In this document: piece by piece, positions 34,883 to 42,597 of the stretch
Numbering within the stretch: position 1 is the stretch's first letter
Layout of the letters: every line of letters starts with the position of its first letter
Assembly: GCF_015206815.1 (NCBI RefSeq)
Contig: NZ_JADEXZ010000003.1
Location: forward strand, 124,001-188,000
From: Fortiea sp. LEGE XX443
GTDB taxonomy: Bacteria > Cyanobacteriota > Cyanobacteriia > Cyanobacteriales > Nostocaceae
Length of the DNA: 64,000 bases
Direction of reading: 5' to 3'
The notes under the pieces: generated by a model
What the model was told of the DNA's origin: nothing
The model's database searches: none
What the model saw: only the letters and a program-made list of their open reading frames with translations
Program-made: the position numbers and the translations under genes

Positions 34883-35729
34883 AATTTGTTTGCGGAATAT
34901 AGTATTTTTTGAGTTGGTCGATGCTTGTATATAAACTTCGAGTTGACATTGCTTTGAGGTCAAAATAACTGGCGAACTTTTTCAACCCCCCAGTGAGGGT
35001 TAATTCTAGTAGATACTGGGCTGCGATCGCACTCGTCATTTTATTGACGAATAGTGATTGATAATTCCGTGCTTGGATTTCTGCACATGAAAGGTTGTTG
35101 TCGCTAAGTTCTTCTGGCTGAGGAACTAGCAGTTCTGGGTGAACCAGCACCGGGGAGGGAAGATGTAACCAGAATTGAGGTTTGTCTGGGTTATTGGAAG
35201 CTTGGACTATATCAAAATTAGAGTGCGTTCCAATTACTACTTGTCCAGAGTAGTTGCTGTTTCCACAATCCAGCCAAAATAGAGATGCTGGCTCATTTGC
35301 ACTGTTTATTTTGAGAACAGAGTGAATTTTGCTCCTGGCGGCGCTGTTATCTACACAGCCAATAATTACCGTTAGGGTATTCCACCAACTGGCCGTGCGA
35401 ATCATGTCTTCTTCAAACCAGTCGCAAACGGCTGTAATCTCTATTCCATACTTGGCACTGCATCTTGCAGCCAGTGTTTCTGCCTTTGGTAGACCAATTT
35501 CAGCTTGTTGATAATTTTGGCGGCTGATATTCTTGAGTTCGACAGTATCGCCATCAATGATCGCAAAGTTAATGTCTTTCTTAGTGCGCTGGAGTTGCAG
35601 AATAATTCGACATAAATCTTCTGCAAGAAACCCGCCTGTTCCTCCTACTCCTACTAAAACAAAGTTGATACGAGTATGATTGCGAGGTAAGACGGGTAAA
35701 GCTTGTTGGTAAGTAGTTAATTCAAGCAT
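34872..35729 (-). CDS. PRTRC-system ThiF-family E1-like enzyme
   Basis: 285 residues. The adenylation Rossmann fold has GVGGTGG (27-33), DGD (59-61), V-E-x-x-N-x-x-RQ (to Gln71) and IIGCVDNSAAR (122-132). Cys215 in LSCAEI is a candidate thiolating cysteine, followed by QSLFVNKMTSAIAAQYL typical of PRTRC ThiF proteins. E1-like enzymes activate the C-terminus of a ubiquitin-like partner. It overlaps the JAMM gene by 13 bp and closes the PRTRC operon. Confidence 0.85.
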   Translation of the reverse strand: MLELTTYQQALPVLPRNHTRINFVLVGVGGTGGFLAEDLCRIILQLQRTKKDINFAIIDGDTVELKNISRQNYQQAEIGLPKAETLAARCSAKYGIEITAVCDWFEEDMIRTASWWNTLTVIIGCVDNSAARSKIHSVLKINSANEPASLFWLDCGNSNYSGQVVIGTHSNFDIVQASNNPDKPQFWLHLPSPVLVHPELLVPQPEELSDNNLSCAEIQARNYQSLFVNKMTSAIAAQYLLELTLTGGLKKFASYFDLKAMSTRSLYTSIDQLKKYYIPQTNYHK

Positions 35730-36313
35730 TTTACCTGTAGCGGCAGTTCAAATATTTGATTGGGGTTGATGTCGAAAAAGTGATTGTATATCCCGATGCG
35801 GGTATAAATTGTGGGAATGGTATTCAGCGTGCCAATAATCGCGAACACTCGAAATTTGCCTTTTTCTTCTTGATTGTCTGCACTTGAAGGATAAGCAGCT
35901 AGAGTTCCATGACTGTGCATTTCCACAAAGCCATCTGTATAGTTTTTATTGAGTGCGCTTTCTAAAGATAAGACATGAGTAGAGGACGCGGTTTGCAGTG
36001 GTGTGTGACACCACCATTGGTTGTTTGTCACTCCCAAGTAGAATAGGATTTCCTGTTGGGGGTTGATACTGGCAGCATTGATAATCTCGGCGATCGCTTG
36101 GCGAGGAACTTTTGGGACTTTCAGACGAAAGTAGGGTTCAAGGGGTTGGAGTCCAGCGACTTGAGTTTGAGTTAGTTGCAAGCAAACCTCTAACTCGCGG
36201 CGGTGCGATCGCAAGAAAAGCCCATTTGCTGCCAGCCAGTATTCCTGGAGTTTTTGACTGTAAGGAGGAAAGTTATTACTTGTAGCGAGGTGATAACCGA
36301 TAAAAGGATTCAT
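35717..36313 (-). CDS. PRTRC protein A (JAMM/MPN metallopeptidase)
   Basis: 198 residues. H133-S-H135-x7-S143-x2-D146 is an exact JAMM zinc motif (HxHx7Sx2D), with Glu131 two residues before His133. The preceding region (AIAEIINAASINPQQEILFYLG) fits the MPN fold. The family removes ubiquitin-like proteins or trims their precursors. It is encoded between the E2-like and E1-like genes. Activity is well predicted; the substrate is inferred to be the ubiquitin-like protein of this operon. Confidence 0.85.
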   Translation of the reverse strand: MNPFIGYHLATSNNFPPYSQKLQEYWLAANGLFLRSHRRELEVCLQLTQTQVAGLQPLEPYFRLKVPKVPRQAIAEIINAASINPQQEILFYLGVTNNQWWCHTPLQTASSTHVLSLESALNKNYTDGFVEMHSHGTLAAYPSSADNQEEKGKFRVFAIIGTLNTIPTIYTRIGIYNHFFDINPNQIFELPLQVKCLN

Positions 36314-36315
36314 GG

Positions 36316-37038
36316 TTAACTCAACAAATGATTGATAATGTCTTCTGGGGTTGTGATTTTCCAGCTATGAACGGGAACAAGGTCACTTGAAGGGTAGGAT
36401 TTAGCTTTAGATTCGTGTAATTTGATTAGCTGATTGCAGATATTATCAGGATGAGTTTTTGACTTGCCTTGGGATAAGTCCTTGTTAAAAGGTGATTTCC
36501 AGAACAGATCCCAAACTTGGCCTATGCTTGCAGCACTGCACTTACTGAGAGAATTTCCCCCAAAGCAAATACTAGAGTCGTCCCAAATATTAGGTAAAGG
36601 AGGCTTGTACAGTTGTGCGTCTGGTTTAAATACCCTGCCTTTAACTGCCCACAGGTAATATCTACTACCGCATCCAGCAAATAAGAATGCAGGCATAGGG
36701 ACAGTAATTACTTCAGGTTCCTGTCCCATAATTTGAATTTGATATTTTTGGGGAGAGTAAAATTGAATAATGGTCTCTCCCTCTGGATTTTTACCCCACC
36801 AAATCGTGTTGCTAGAAAGCCATCCAGATGCGGCAGTTTTACTTGTGAAGGCTTTCTCTACTGCTTCAGGAGACAAGAATTTATATTTAGATTCTTTGCC
36901 TTCGCGTTCGACTAAAATAAACTGTCCTTTGAGGATAATTAGCTGCCCTAGTAAATCATCTTGGGGAATATTGGCCAGCAGGATTTGGGAGACATTTTCT
37001 AAGTTAATTATCGGTAATATATTTGTGTCTGCATTCAT
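36316..37038 (-). CDS. PRTRC protein B (predicted E2-like)
   Basis: 240 residues from ATG 37038, which overlaps the upstream stop by 4 bp. LYKPPLPNIWDDSSICFGG carries the P-x-x-N...D-x-x-[IV]-C-[FW]-G signature of PRTRC protein B, placed by others in the prokaryotic E2 group; Cys158 is the probable thioester residue. The following VWDLFWKSPFNKDL also fits. The predicted role is to pass an activated ubiquitin-like protein from the E1. Confidence 0.75.
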   Translation of the reverse strand: MNADTNILPIINLENVSQILLANIPQDDLLGQLIILKGQFILVEREGKESKYKFLSPEAVEKAFTSKTAASGWLSSNTIWWGKNPEGETIIQFYSPQKYQIQIMGQEPEVITVPMPAFLFAGCGSRYYLWAVKGRVFKPDAQLYKPPLPNIWDDSSICFGGNSLSKCSAASIGQVWDLFWKSPFNKDLSQGKSKTHPDNICNQLIKLHESKAKSYPSSDLVPVHSWKITTPEDIINHLLS

Positions 37039-37763
37039 GCTTTTGATGCTTGGTTCCAAATTTTCAATGCTGCTTTTCGAGCAGAAAGAGATGTTTCTAA
37101 CAAATGGCTAACCTCATTTGATTTCTCCATCATCAAGACGGCTTCTTGCCACTTTTGAGCGAGAAATACGATATTCTCATAAGTCCATTCCAGCCAATCG
37201 CTTGTTTCACACGTAATATCTAGCCAAATATTTTCAGTCGAGTAATCTATAATTCGTATGGCTATATCTAAATATTGCAGGGGACTTTTGTAACGACGAC
37301 ACAGCTTTACGAATTTCTCGAAATAAATTTCTTCTGCTGGAGCAATGTAGTCAGGAGTAAAACCAAAATTTAGTTTCCATTGGCTGCTATTGTACCCTTG
37401 CCCCATCAATGAAAGTAGGAACTTTTCTGAGTATACCAGTTCCTCAAAATCTTCATTCCACCACTCAAGTCTTTGTGGTGAAACTAGAATACTATCACGT
37501 TCGGGATTAAACTCGATTTCATCGATATATTCTACTGGGAATAGATTTTCATTCACTAGGTTAATAAATTCAATTTCTCTATCTAGGTAAGCACTGGTTG
37601 GATGTGATTGTTTATTAATAGGTATGGTTGATTCTAACCATTTTTCTGGAAATAATCTTTGATACAGACTTAAGATATTTACTCGTTCGGAAAGATTTTC
37701 TAAATAATTAACTGCTGTTAGACAAGTAATAGGTATTTTGAATGAGTGGATGTTGCCAAGCAT
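37035..37763 (-). CDS. PRTRC operon protein, possibly protein F
   Basis: 242 residues. The C-terminal part (NIWLDITCETSDWLEWTYEN, then IVFLAQKWQEAVLMME) resembles the WLD-x-[ST]...W-x3-N[IV]-x-x-L-x-x-[EQ]W motif I associate with PRTRC protein F. The rest is not recognised. Its position between the ubiquitin-like and E2-like genes and the ATGA overlap support membership of the system. A short hairpin (agccgcta / tagcggct, 37771-37793) precedes it. Confidence 0.5.
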   Translation of the reverse strand: MLGNIHSFKIPITCLTAVNYLENLSERVNILSLYQRLFPEKWLESTIPINKQSHPTSAYLDREIEFINLVNENLFPVEYIDEIEFNPERDSILVSPQRLEWWNEDFEELVYSEKFLLSLMGQGYNSSQWKLNFGFTPDYIAPAEEIYFEKFVKLCRRYKSPLQYLDIAIRIIDYSTENIWLDITCETSDWLEWTYENIVFLAQKWQEAVLMMEKSNEVSHLLETSLSARKAALKIWNQASKA

Positions 37764-37806
37764 AACTAATCAGCCGCTACGAGTTATAGCGGCTATAAAT
37801 CTGTGA

Positions 37807-38229
37807 TTACAGTACAGGATATTTACTCGTAATAGCAGGTTGCTGTTTAAGGCTTTGAGCAACTTTTTCGCTATAGGTTTCCCAAGATTGACCGAGCTTG
37901 ATAGCTTTATCTATCTCAGGTTGTAAGGTAATTAAATTTTCGAGGCTAATTTGACTGTTTATCTCTAGAAGCTTTATCTGCCATCCTAACTTTAGTGCAG
38001 GATTTATTTCTTCAAAACAGTTTTTCAATTCTCTAAATTGATTTCCCTTAGTACCTGCCTTTTTTACCAAACGAATTGAAACTGTATCATCAGTTGTTTG
38101 TCGTTCAATTTCGGCATTAGCATACTCTGGAAAGTAGACGCTAATGGCTGTTTTGAGGGTATTGTCATCCTGGGCGATCGCCTCATCCAGAGGAATTTCT
38201 TGTCCTTCAATAATAGCAATGTACTTCAT
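37807..38229 (-). CDS. PRTRC protein C, ubiquitin-like, with C-terminal extension
   Basis: 140 residues. The first 62 match PRTRC protein C (a prokaryotic ubiquitin-like family): YFPEYANAEIE, then VSIRLVKKAGTKG with the conserved G-T-K-G at 59-62 where ordinary members end. Here 78 further helical residues follow. If the beta-grasp part is conjugated, the tail would need removal after GTKG, and the JAMM peptidase of the operon is an obvious candidate. Family membership is fairly clear; processing is inference. Confidence 0.65.
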   Translation of the reverse strand: MKYIAIIEGQEIPLDEAIAQDDNTLKTAISVYFPEYANAEIERQTTDDTVSIRLVKKAGTKGNQFRELKNCFEEINPALKLGWQIKLLEINSQISLENLITLQPEIDKAIKLGQSWETYSEKVAQSLKQQPAITSKYPVL

Positions 38230-38234
38230 GGTAA

Positions 38235-38717
38235 TTAAAATAGTGACAGTTGGTTGTTAGGTGCAGGTTTTTTATCTTTATCTTCAGGTAGGTTACGCTT
38301 TTGTACTTGTCTGGATTGTTCTTGTTGATTCTGCTCTGTAGCTTGCTTTACCATCCTTTTTTTGCAGTTATTTAACATTTCAGGGAGAGATTTTTTTAAA
38401 TCATTTAGCCAGTTATTTATGATAGGCTGAGATTTAATCTCAGCTAGAGGAATTATCTTAATAATCGGAGGTGCATCTTGAATTCCAATTGAGATAATTG
38501 CTTTTTCAGAATTTGGTGTTAACTGAATTGTTATTATGGCGGTTTTGGTTAAACTTATCCCGCTAGATGAATCTTGACTTATAACTTCAGTATTTACTGA
38601 TTCATCTAATGTTTCTTCTAAATTTAGATTGTCCTGAATCTCAGGATTAAAATCTTTACTGCTATAGCTATTTTCAAAGCCAGTTACATTCTCGTCAGGT
38701 GATGTTTGATTACTCAT
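38235..38717 (-). CDS. PRTRC protein E-like, with clamp-binding tail
   Basis: 160 residues: an acidic, Ser/Asn-rich N-terminal arm, a central beta-rich unit (TAIITIQLTPNSEKAIISIG, IIKIIPLAEIKSQPIIN) then DLKKSLPEML, reminiscent of PRTRC protein E. The end is NNQLSLF, a canonical beta-clamp-binding pentapeptide. This physically links the ubiquitin-like operon to the replication clamp. It lies 5 bp upstream of the protein C gene. The family call is tentative; the tail is plain. Confidence 0.55.
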   Translation of the reverse strand: MSNQTSPDENVTGFENSYSSKDFNPEIQDNLNLEETLDESVNTEVISQDSSSGISLTKTAIITIQLTPNSEKAIISIGIQDAPPIIKIIPLAEIKSQPIINNWLNDLKKSLPEMLNNCKKRMVKQATEQNQQEQSRQVQKRNLPEDKDKKPAPNNQLSLF

Positions 38718-38719
38718 GA

Positions 38720-39754
38720 TTAAGAGAGATTAGCTAATCTAAATAAAGTGCGGATGGTGATACCTGTCTTGTTAAAAGACTGCCATTTGTAGGAGCATTC
38801 GCCTGATTTGTACTTAGGAGAAAGTTGGCTCCAGGTGTCCCATGCCTTAAATAAAATGGGACTAACACTCTTGAGTGCCATCCCGACTTGAATCCACGAA
38901 TGGTAATCATCTGAAAACCGAGGGTGGATGACTTCGAGTAGCACAAGTGCGGTTTGAATATTGGTTTCTATTGAGGGAATTAAATGAGCGTACCTGTCTA
39001 CCCTATATCTGCGGTTATATTTTTCTTTGGGTAGGTTAAACTTTCTTGTTTTCTCCTGTTTGGCAAGCATTTGGGCAATTACCCAATCGGGAGCTATTTC
39101 TATTTGGCGTTCAGATGGACTACAGCCGGGAAGCCATTTGTAGTTTCTACCTTCTGGATGAAAGGACGGGGGGAGTATTGAAGCTAGGTTTTTGCCTCGA
39201 AACTCCAGGTGTTCGTCCTTCCCAGTTTTGATTTTGCGAGATTTAACATCGCAAGCTTTTGATTTGGGAATGAGGTATAGGCGTTGGCTGCGATATTTCC
39301 TTCCAGAGGTAAATGCAATTGTGGGAGGGAGATATTGTTGAGCGCGATCGCATAACGACTCCATAGGAGTATCGCGTGTTTCGGTGGGTGTTAGGTGGTT
39401 GAGTTCTTCTGGTTCAGAATGTTCGTTAATCTGAATAATTTGTCGCCAGGATGTTTCCCCGTCGCAGTCAATAGCCACTAAGTACCCTTGGGGATGATTG
39501 AAACCGCAAACCAAGGCTATACCAGTGGGTGTGATAAATCTGTTATTTGTCCAAACTTTTAGCCGACGGCGGACGAGTTCAGTTTGTAGTTCTTTGGGAG
39601 AGTAAGTATTTTTTTCCCATTCTTTCCCTAGAGGACGTTTACCAAAGGTAGGAACGATTCGCCATTCTTCGGGTAAGTTGTCAAGTGAAGATACCAAATG
39701 ACGGATTTGGGCATGCATGAGTTCATAAAACTTTTTATTAAATGACTCCTGCAC
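38720..39754 (-). CDS. Prim-pol type primase with PriCT-2 domain
   Basis: 344 residues from GTG 39754; ATG 39718 (MHAQIRHL) would also suit and gives better spacing to the upstream element. The archaeo-eukaryotic primase-like N-terminal domain has YLVAIDCDGE (Asp96, Asp98), LEFRGKNLASILPPSFHPEG (catalytic His region) and NYKWLPG. The C-terminal domain (YHSWIQVGMALKSVSP...WDTWSQLSPKY...YKWQSF) is PriCT-2. It probably makes primers for the plasmid replisome. First gene of the PRTRC operon (2 bp to the next). Confidence 0.85.
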   Translation of the reverse strand: MQESFNKKFYELMHAQIRHLVSSLDNLPEEWRIVPTFGKRPLGKEWEKNTYSPKELQTELVRRRLKVWTNNRFITPTGIALVCGFNHPQGYLVAIDCDGETSWRQIIQINEHSEPEELNHLTPTETRDTPMESLCDRAQQYLPPTIAFTSGRKYRSQRLYLIPKSKACDVKSRKIKTGKDEHLEFRGKNLASILPPSFHPEGRNYKWLPGCSPSERQIEIAPDWVIAQMLAKQEKTRKFNLPKEKYNRRYRVDRYAHLIPSIETNIQTALVLLEVIHPRFSDDYHSWIQVGMALKSVSPILFKAWDTWSQLSPKYKSGECSYKWQSFNKTGITIRTLFRLANLS

Positions 39755-39761
39755 GCTTATT

Positions 39762-39781
39762 GCGTTAGTTTATGTAGTGGT
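39762..39781 (-). promoter_or_regulatory. Recurrent upstream element (copy A)
   Basis: Coding-strand ACCACTACATAAACTAACGC, the best match to consensus; 44 nt before ATG 39718 of the primase or 8 nt before GTG 39754. Confidence 0.55.
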
Positions 39782-40018
39782 TTTCATTTCTGTTGGCTCT
39801 GGTTCTACTTGAATGATGCGAACTCTACCCATCATTTGTTTTATATTTCTCTTGACGTAGAAATTACCCCCAATTGCCAGTCCGTAATGGCACAGATAGC
39901 AAATTTCTTTGACAATTTTATGTTGAGCATATCTCTTGCCGATGATGCTCCCAGCACCATCCCAACAACCAGTCGTTTTTGTTGCTGAATATGTAGCATC
40001 CCTGCCTTGTTTAGTCTA
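39770..40018 (-). other. Open frame lacking a normal start codon
   Basis: About 82 codons are open on the minus strand from after a TAG near 40020 to TAA 39770-39772. The translation is protein-like (CWDGAGSIIGKRYAQHK, EICYLCHYGLAIGGNFY, MMGRVRIIQVE), but the only ATG lies at 39835. It may be the end of a decayed gene, or a gene using a rare start. The C-x2-C-H pattern could be metal-binding. Confidence 0.35.
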
Positions 40019-40140
40019 TTTAACTACGGAGCTATACTTAGTCGTGCTTCTTCAACTGCTGTAATATTTTGCTATCTTCAATTTGTTTTTTACGTGTTTA
40101 CCTGACTAGGTGCAATATCTGAGTTTAACCTTCTTATGTT

Positions 40141-40178
40141 TGTACTCATTTTGAGTATAATAGTTCAAAATGAGTACA
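40141..40178 (+). promoter_or_regulatory. 14-bp perfect palindrome enclosing TATAAT
   Basis: tgtactcattttga (40141-40154) and tcaaaatgagtaca (40165-40178) flank gtataatagt. TATAAT at 40156-40161 is a consensus -10. A dimeric repressor bound here would block the promoter of the gene at 40193, probably an autoregulatory loop. Confidence 0.75.
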
Positions 40179-40192
40179 AGAGAGAAGTTGTT

Positions 40193-41383
40193 ATGATGGC
40201 ACTTTCACGCCCTCGTTTACAGGTTGTCCAGAATGACGAGATTGCCAAGGCAATTGAGACAATTCGCAAACACCGTCCCGGACTCATCAATGATTCGATG
40301 GTAGTGACATCAGCCTTGGTGGAATATGCGCTGGCTTTAGAGTCAGACAAGTCCCGACAAGCCAACTATCAAACCCCCTACGGCATGACAATCGTGAAAA
40401 CAGGTAGTGTAACCTATGAAACCGGAATCTTCCGGTTTTTGATTCGGAACTTCAACCGCATCGCCGCCATTTTCGCGCATATTGAGAATGAAGATGATAC
40501 GTTCATGGATTACATTTCACGGGGAGATAAGCCTGTCTATACCTTTGTTTTCAAGGGAAAGGGATTTACTGATTTTGAGTTTATCCATATCGCAACTGAT
40601 GGCTCGTCGCTGTTTGAGGAGTGCCTGACGCTGCTTGTATTAGATTTCAAACATCATCGCGATGATATTCGCTTTAATGTTATTTACGCTAACCAGTTTG
40701 AGGAGAGATGGGGGCAGAAATCTGTTAGTGATTATGTTCCATCCCTTGATGAAATGGCTAGAGCGTTTTTTCAAGATGAGAACTACTTGTTTGGCGGTGG
40801 GGGTGGGAAAACTTCATGTACCTGGGATTTAGACTGGGAAGCTAATACCACCCCATATAAGGGGTTTGAGGTGAAAGATACACGGTATATTGACTATTCT
40901 TATGCACTCGTAGGGTTGAAACCGTCTTCCCTTGCAACAAAAAAATATGGTGTAGAAGTCTTAGTCCGTTCTGGTGTGCTAGCTGTCGAGCGAGATTTGC
41001 TACATCATCGGTATCGATGTATGTGTGATGGGTGGACAGAGGAACGACAGGATCTAGATTTTTACGAACTGGGGTGCATCTTTGGTCAACACTTTGGATA
41101 TAAAGCTATTTTTTCACCTGCAAGATTTCTTAGCGAGATCGCTAGCAGCATTATCAAAACTACACCTAACGCAACTGTGTATGTTGAGAAGGGTAAGCGG
41201 ATCGAAATATTGCCCATGAAGTGGGAAGATTCATGGTTTACCTGCACTGTTGACGGGAAAGCTAGCAATCAGGGATGGAGTCTCTTACATGATGACCCTA
41301 ACCCTTTTAGACTCTACGATATGAATGATTTTTTCCCTGACCATTTAGAGCGGTACAAGCAAAAGAAAAAGAACCCCAAATAA
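40193..41383 (+). CDS. Probable autoregulated DNA-binding protein (395 aa)
   Basis: Start at ATG 40193, 15 nt after the operator palindrome, with AGAGAAG before it. The first 50 residues (RPRLQVVQNDEIAKAIETIRKH then MVVTSALVEYALALE) have a strand-helix-helix layout like ribbon-helix-helix regulators. The remaining 340 residues are a folded domain with Gly-rich FGGGGGKT (about 219-226; not a classic P-loop) and a C-terminal basic tail. No family recognised. It is a plus-strand single gene, so probably a replication or transfer regulator; that is inference. Confidence 0.6.
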   Translation: MMALSRPRLQVVQNDEIAKAIETIRKHRPGLINDSMVVTSALVEYALALESDKSRQANYQTPYGMTIVKTGSVTYETGIFRFLIRNFNRIAAIFAHIENEDDTFMDYISRGDKPVYTFVFKGKGFTDFEFIHIATDGSSLFEECLTLLVLDFKHHRDDIRFNVIYANQFEERWGQKSVSDYVPSLDEMARAFFQDENYLFGGGGGKTSCTWDLDWEANTTPYKGFEVKDTRYIDYSYALVGLKPSSLATKKYGVEVLVRSGVLAVERDLLHHRYRCMCDGWTEERQDLDFYELGCIFGQHFGYKAIFSPARFLSEIASSIIKTTPNATVYVEKGKRIEILPMKWEDSWFTCTVDGKASNQGWSLLHDDPNPFRLYDMNDFFPDHLERYKQKKKNPK

Positions 41384-41409
41384 TTATCGGCGGGACGCTT
41401 AGCTCGACT

Positions 41410-41620
41410 TTATCCAAATGCTAGAACCTTTACATAACAATGGCTCTGGCTTACCAGATTTTTTCTATAATTTTCTGGATGGCGGTATAACATCATATGT
41501 GTGAAAAAGTTTAGCTCCTTGGCTGCAATCCAAACACCGTTGAGAATGGCTCCAACTTCAAATGGATAAAGTCGAGCTTGGGTTGTGTTGACAAATCCAA
41601 CATTTGCGATAGCCGAAGGC
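41410..41620 (-). pseudogene. Gene remnant without start
   Basis: On the minus strand about 65 codons are open to TAA 41410-41412, reading NTTQARLYPFEVGAILNGVW then IAAKELNFFTHMMLYRHPEN. No ATG opens this frame, and a repeat-rich stretch (gcgatagccgaagg...) lies at its upstream edge. Probably the tail of a lost gene. A 15-bp inverted repeat (agctcgactttatcc, 41401 and 41564) falls inside it. Confidence 0.35.
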
Positions 41621-41680
41621 TTAAGCTTCGCTTATCGCACTCTCAGATGATACACAAAGCGTCATCTGAACATCTTTTTT

Positions 41681-41709
41681 ATTACTACCAGTAAATTACT
41701 GGTAGTAAT
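41681..41709 (+). terminator. Strong hairpin, plus-strand terminator
   Basis: attactaccagtaa / ttactggtagtaat, perfect 14-bp arms with a one-base loop, then TGATTTTTT. It separates the converging genes at 40193 and 41751. Confidence 0.75.
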
Positions 41710-41750
41710 TGATTTTTTCTAATATAAATATTTCAGATGGCGATTATGTT

Positions 41751-42497
41751 TTAAGCTAACCTTTTGTTAAGTGCATTTTCGACTTGATAAGTCCCAAGAG
41801 TACAGTTTGCATTGCAAGGAAATGTGGGAAATTCAAGATAGTTATTCATGGTTTTTGTTACCTTGCACAGTACCATTATCCCCTCCCTACCCTTATTTTT
41901 TTGATTGTGATAGTAGCTAATAACCTCAAACTCATTATTGCCAGCCTCAAATCTACTTCCTCTATATTGAGAGATAGCCTTGTTCCAATCTGGTTGCCAG
42001 AGCATGAGTGTATCTATTGCCATTGCTCTCACAGTTGGGTTATCTAATTTCATTAGGATATCTGGTAAGTAATGACATTGTTTGGCAATTACTTCTCGTG
42101 CGTAATTTATCAGCCAATACTCTGCTTCTCTTAAAAGAGCTTTTGATTCAAGGTTTTGGCACACTTCATCGTAAACTTTAGACATTAAATATGCCCTTTG
42201 TTCAAAAACCATCCCATTAGTTCGCAGTGTTAAGTCTGATGGATAATTAATTATCAAATCAGCTAGTTCATCACTTATTTTGGGAAGAGGATATATATGA
42301 TCTTGTTGGGTTTCAGGATGGGATATTTTCACTTGATACCCTAGATTAACAGCATGATTGATAATAAAATCAATATTGTTAGACTCGACAAAATCTCCTA
42401 TTTGAAAATTTGTTTCTATAAGTAAATATGATGGTGCGTGAATAATTTGAAACCTTTTGGGATTTGGATTTGAATCAGCTAATAGTTCGATGTACAT
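41751..42497 (-). CDS. Hypothetical protein (248 aa)
   Basis: Begins MYIELLADSNPNPKRFQIIH; helical, soluble, with WLINYAREVIAKQCHYLPDIL, MLWQPDWNKAISQYRGSRFEAG and a C-terminal CNANCTLG. No catalytic motif or family recognised. It is a single-gene unit between the helicase and a terminator, with upstream element copy D. Confidence 0.6.
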   Translation of the reverse strand: MYIELLADSNPNPKRFQIIHAPSYLLIETNFQIGDFVESNNIDFIINHAVNLGYQVKISHPETQQDHIYPLPKISDELADLIINYPSDLTLRTNGMVFEQRAYLMSKVYDEVCQNLESKALLREAEYWLINYAREVIAKQCHYLPDILMKLDNPTVRAMAIDTLMLWQPDWNKAISQYRGSRFEAGNNEFEVISYYHNQKNKGREGIMVLCKVTKTMNNYLEFPTFPCNANCTLGTYQVENALNKRLA

Positions 42498-42528
42498 CGC
42501 TTATTCTCAAAACTTTCATCAATCTTGT

Positions 42529-42548
42529 GCGTAAGCGATGTATGTGGT
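42529..42548 (-). promoter_or_regulatory. Recurrent upstream element (copy D)
   Basis: Coding-strand ACCACATACATCGCTTACGC, 32 nt before the start at 42497. Confidence 0.5.
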
Positions 42549-42597
42549 TGAATTACTAAAAAAATAATCCTACCCAAGCTGGATAGGATTATCTTGA

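Noticed and set aside
40790-40815. GGGGGKT stretch as a P-loop in the 40193 product
   Set aside because: Lacks the preceding strand and spacing of a true Walker A motif.
41401-41578. 15-bp inverted repeat as MITE ends
   Set aside because: One arm and the other lie within a possible gene remnant, no target duplication, and similar repeats can arise from palindromic cyanobacterial repeats.
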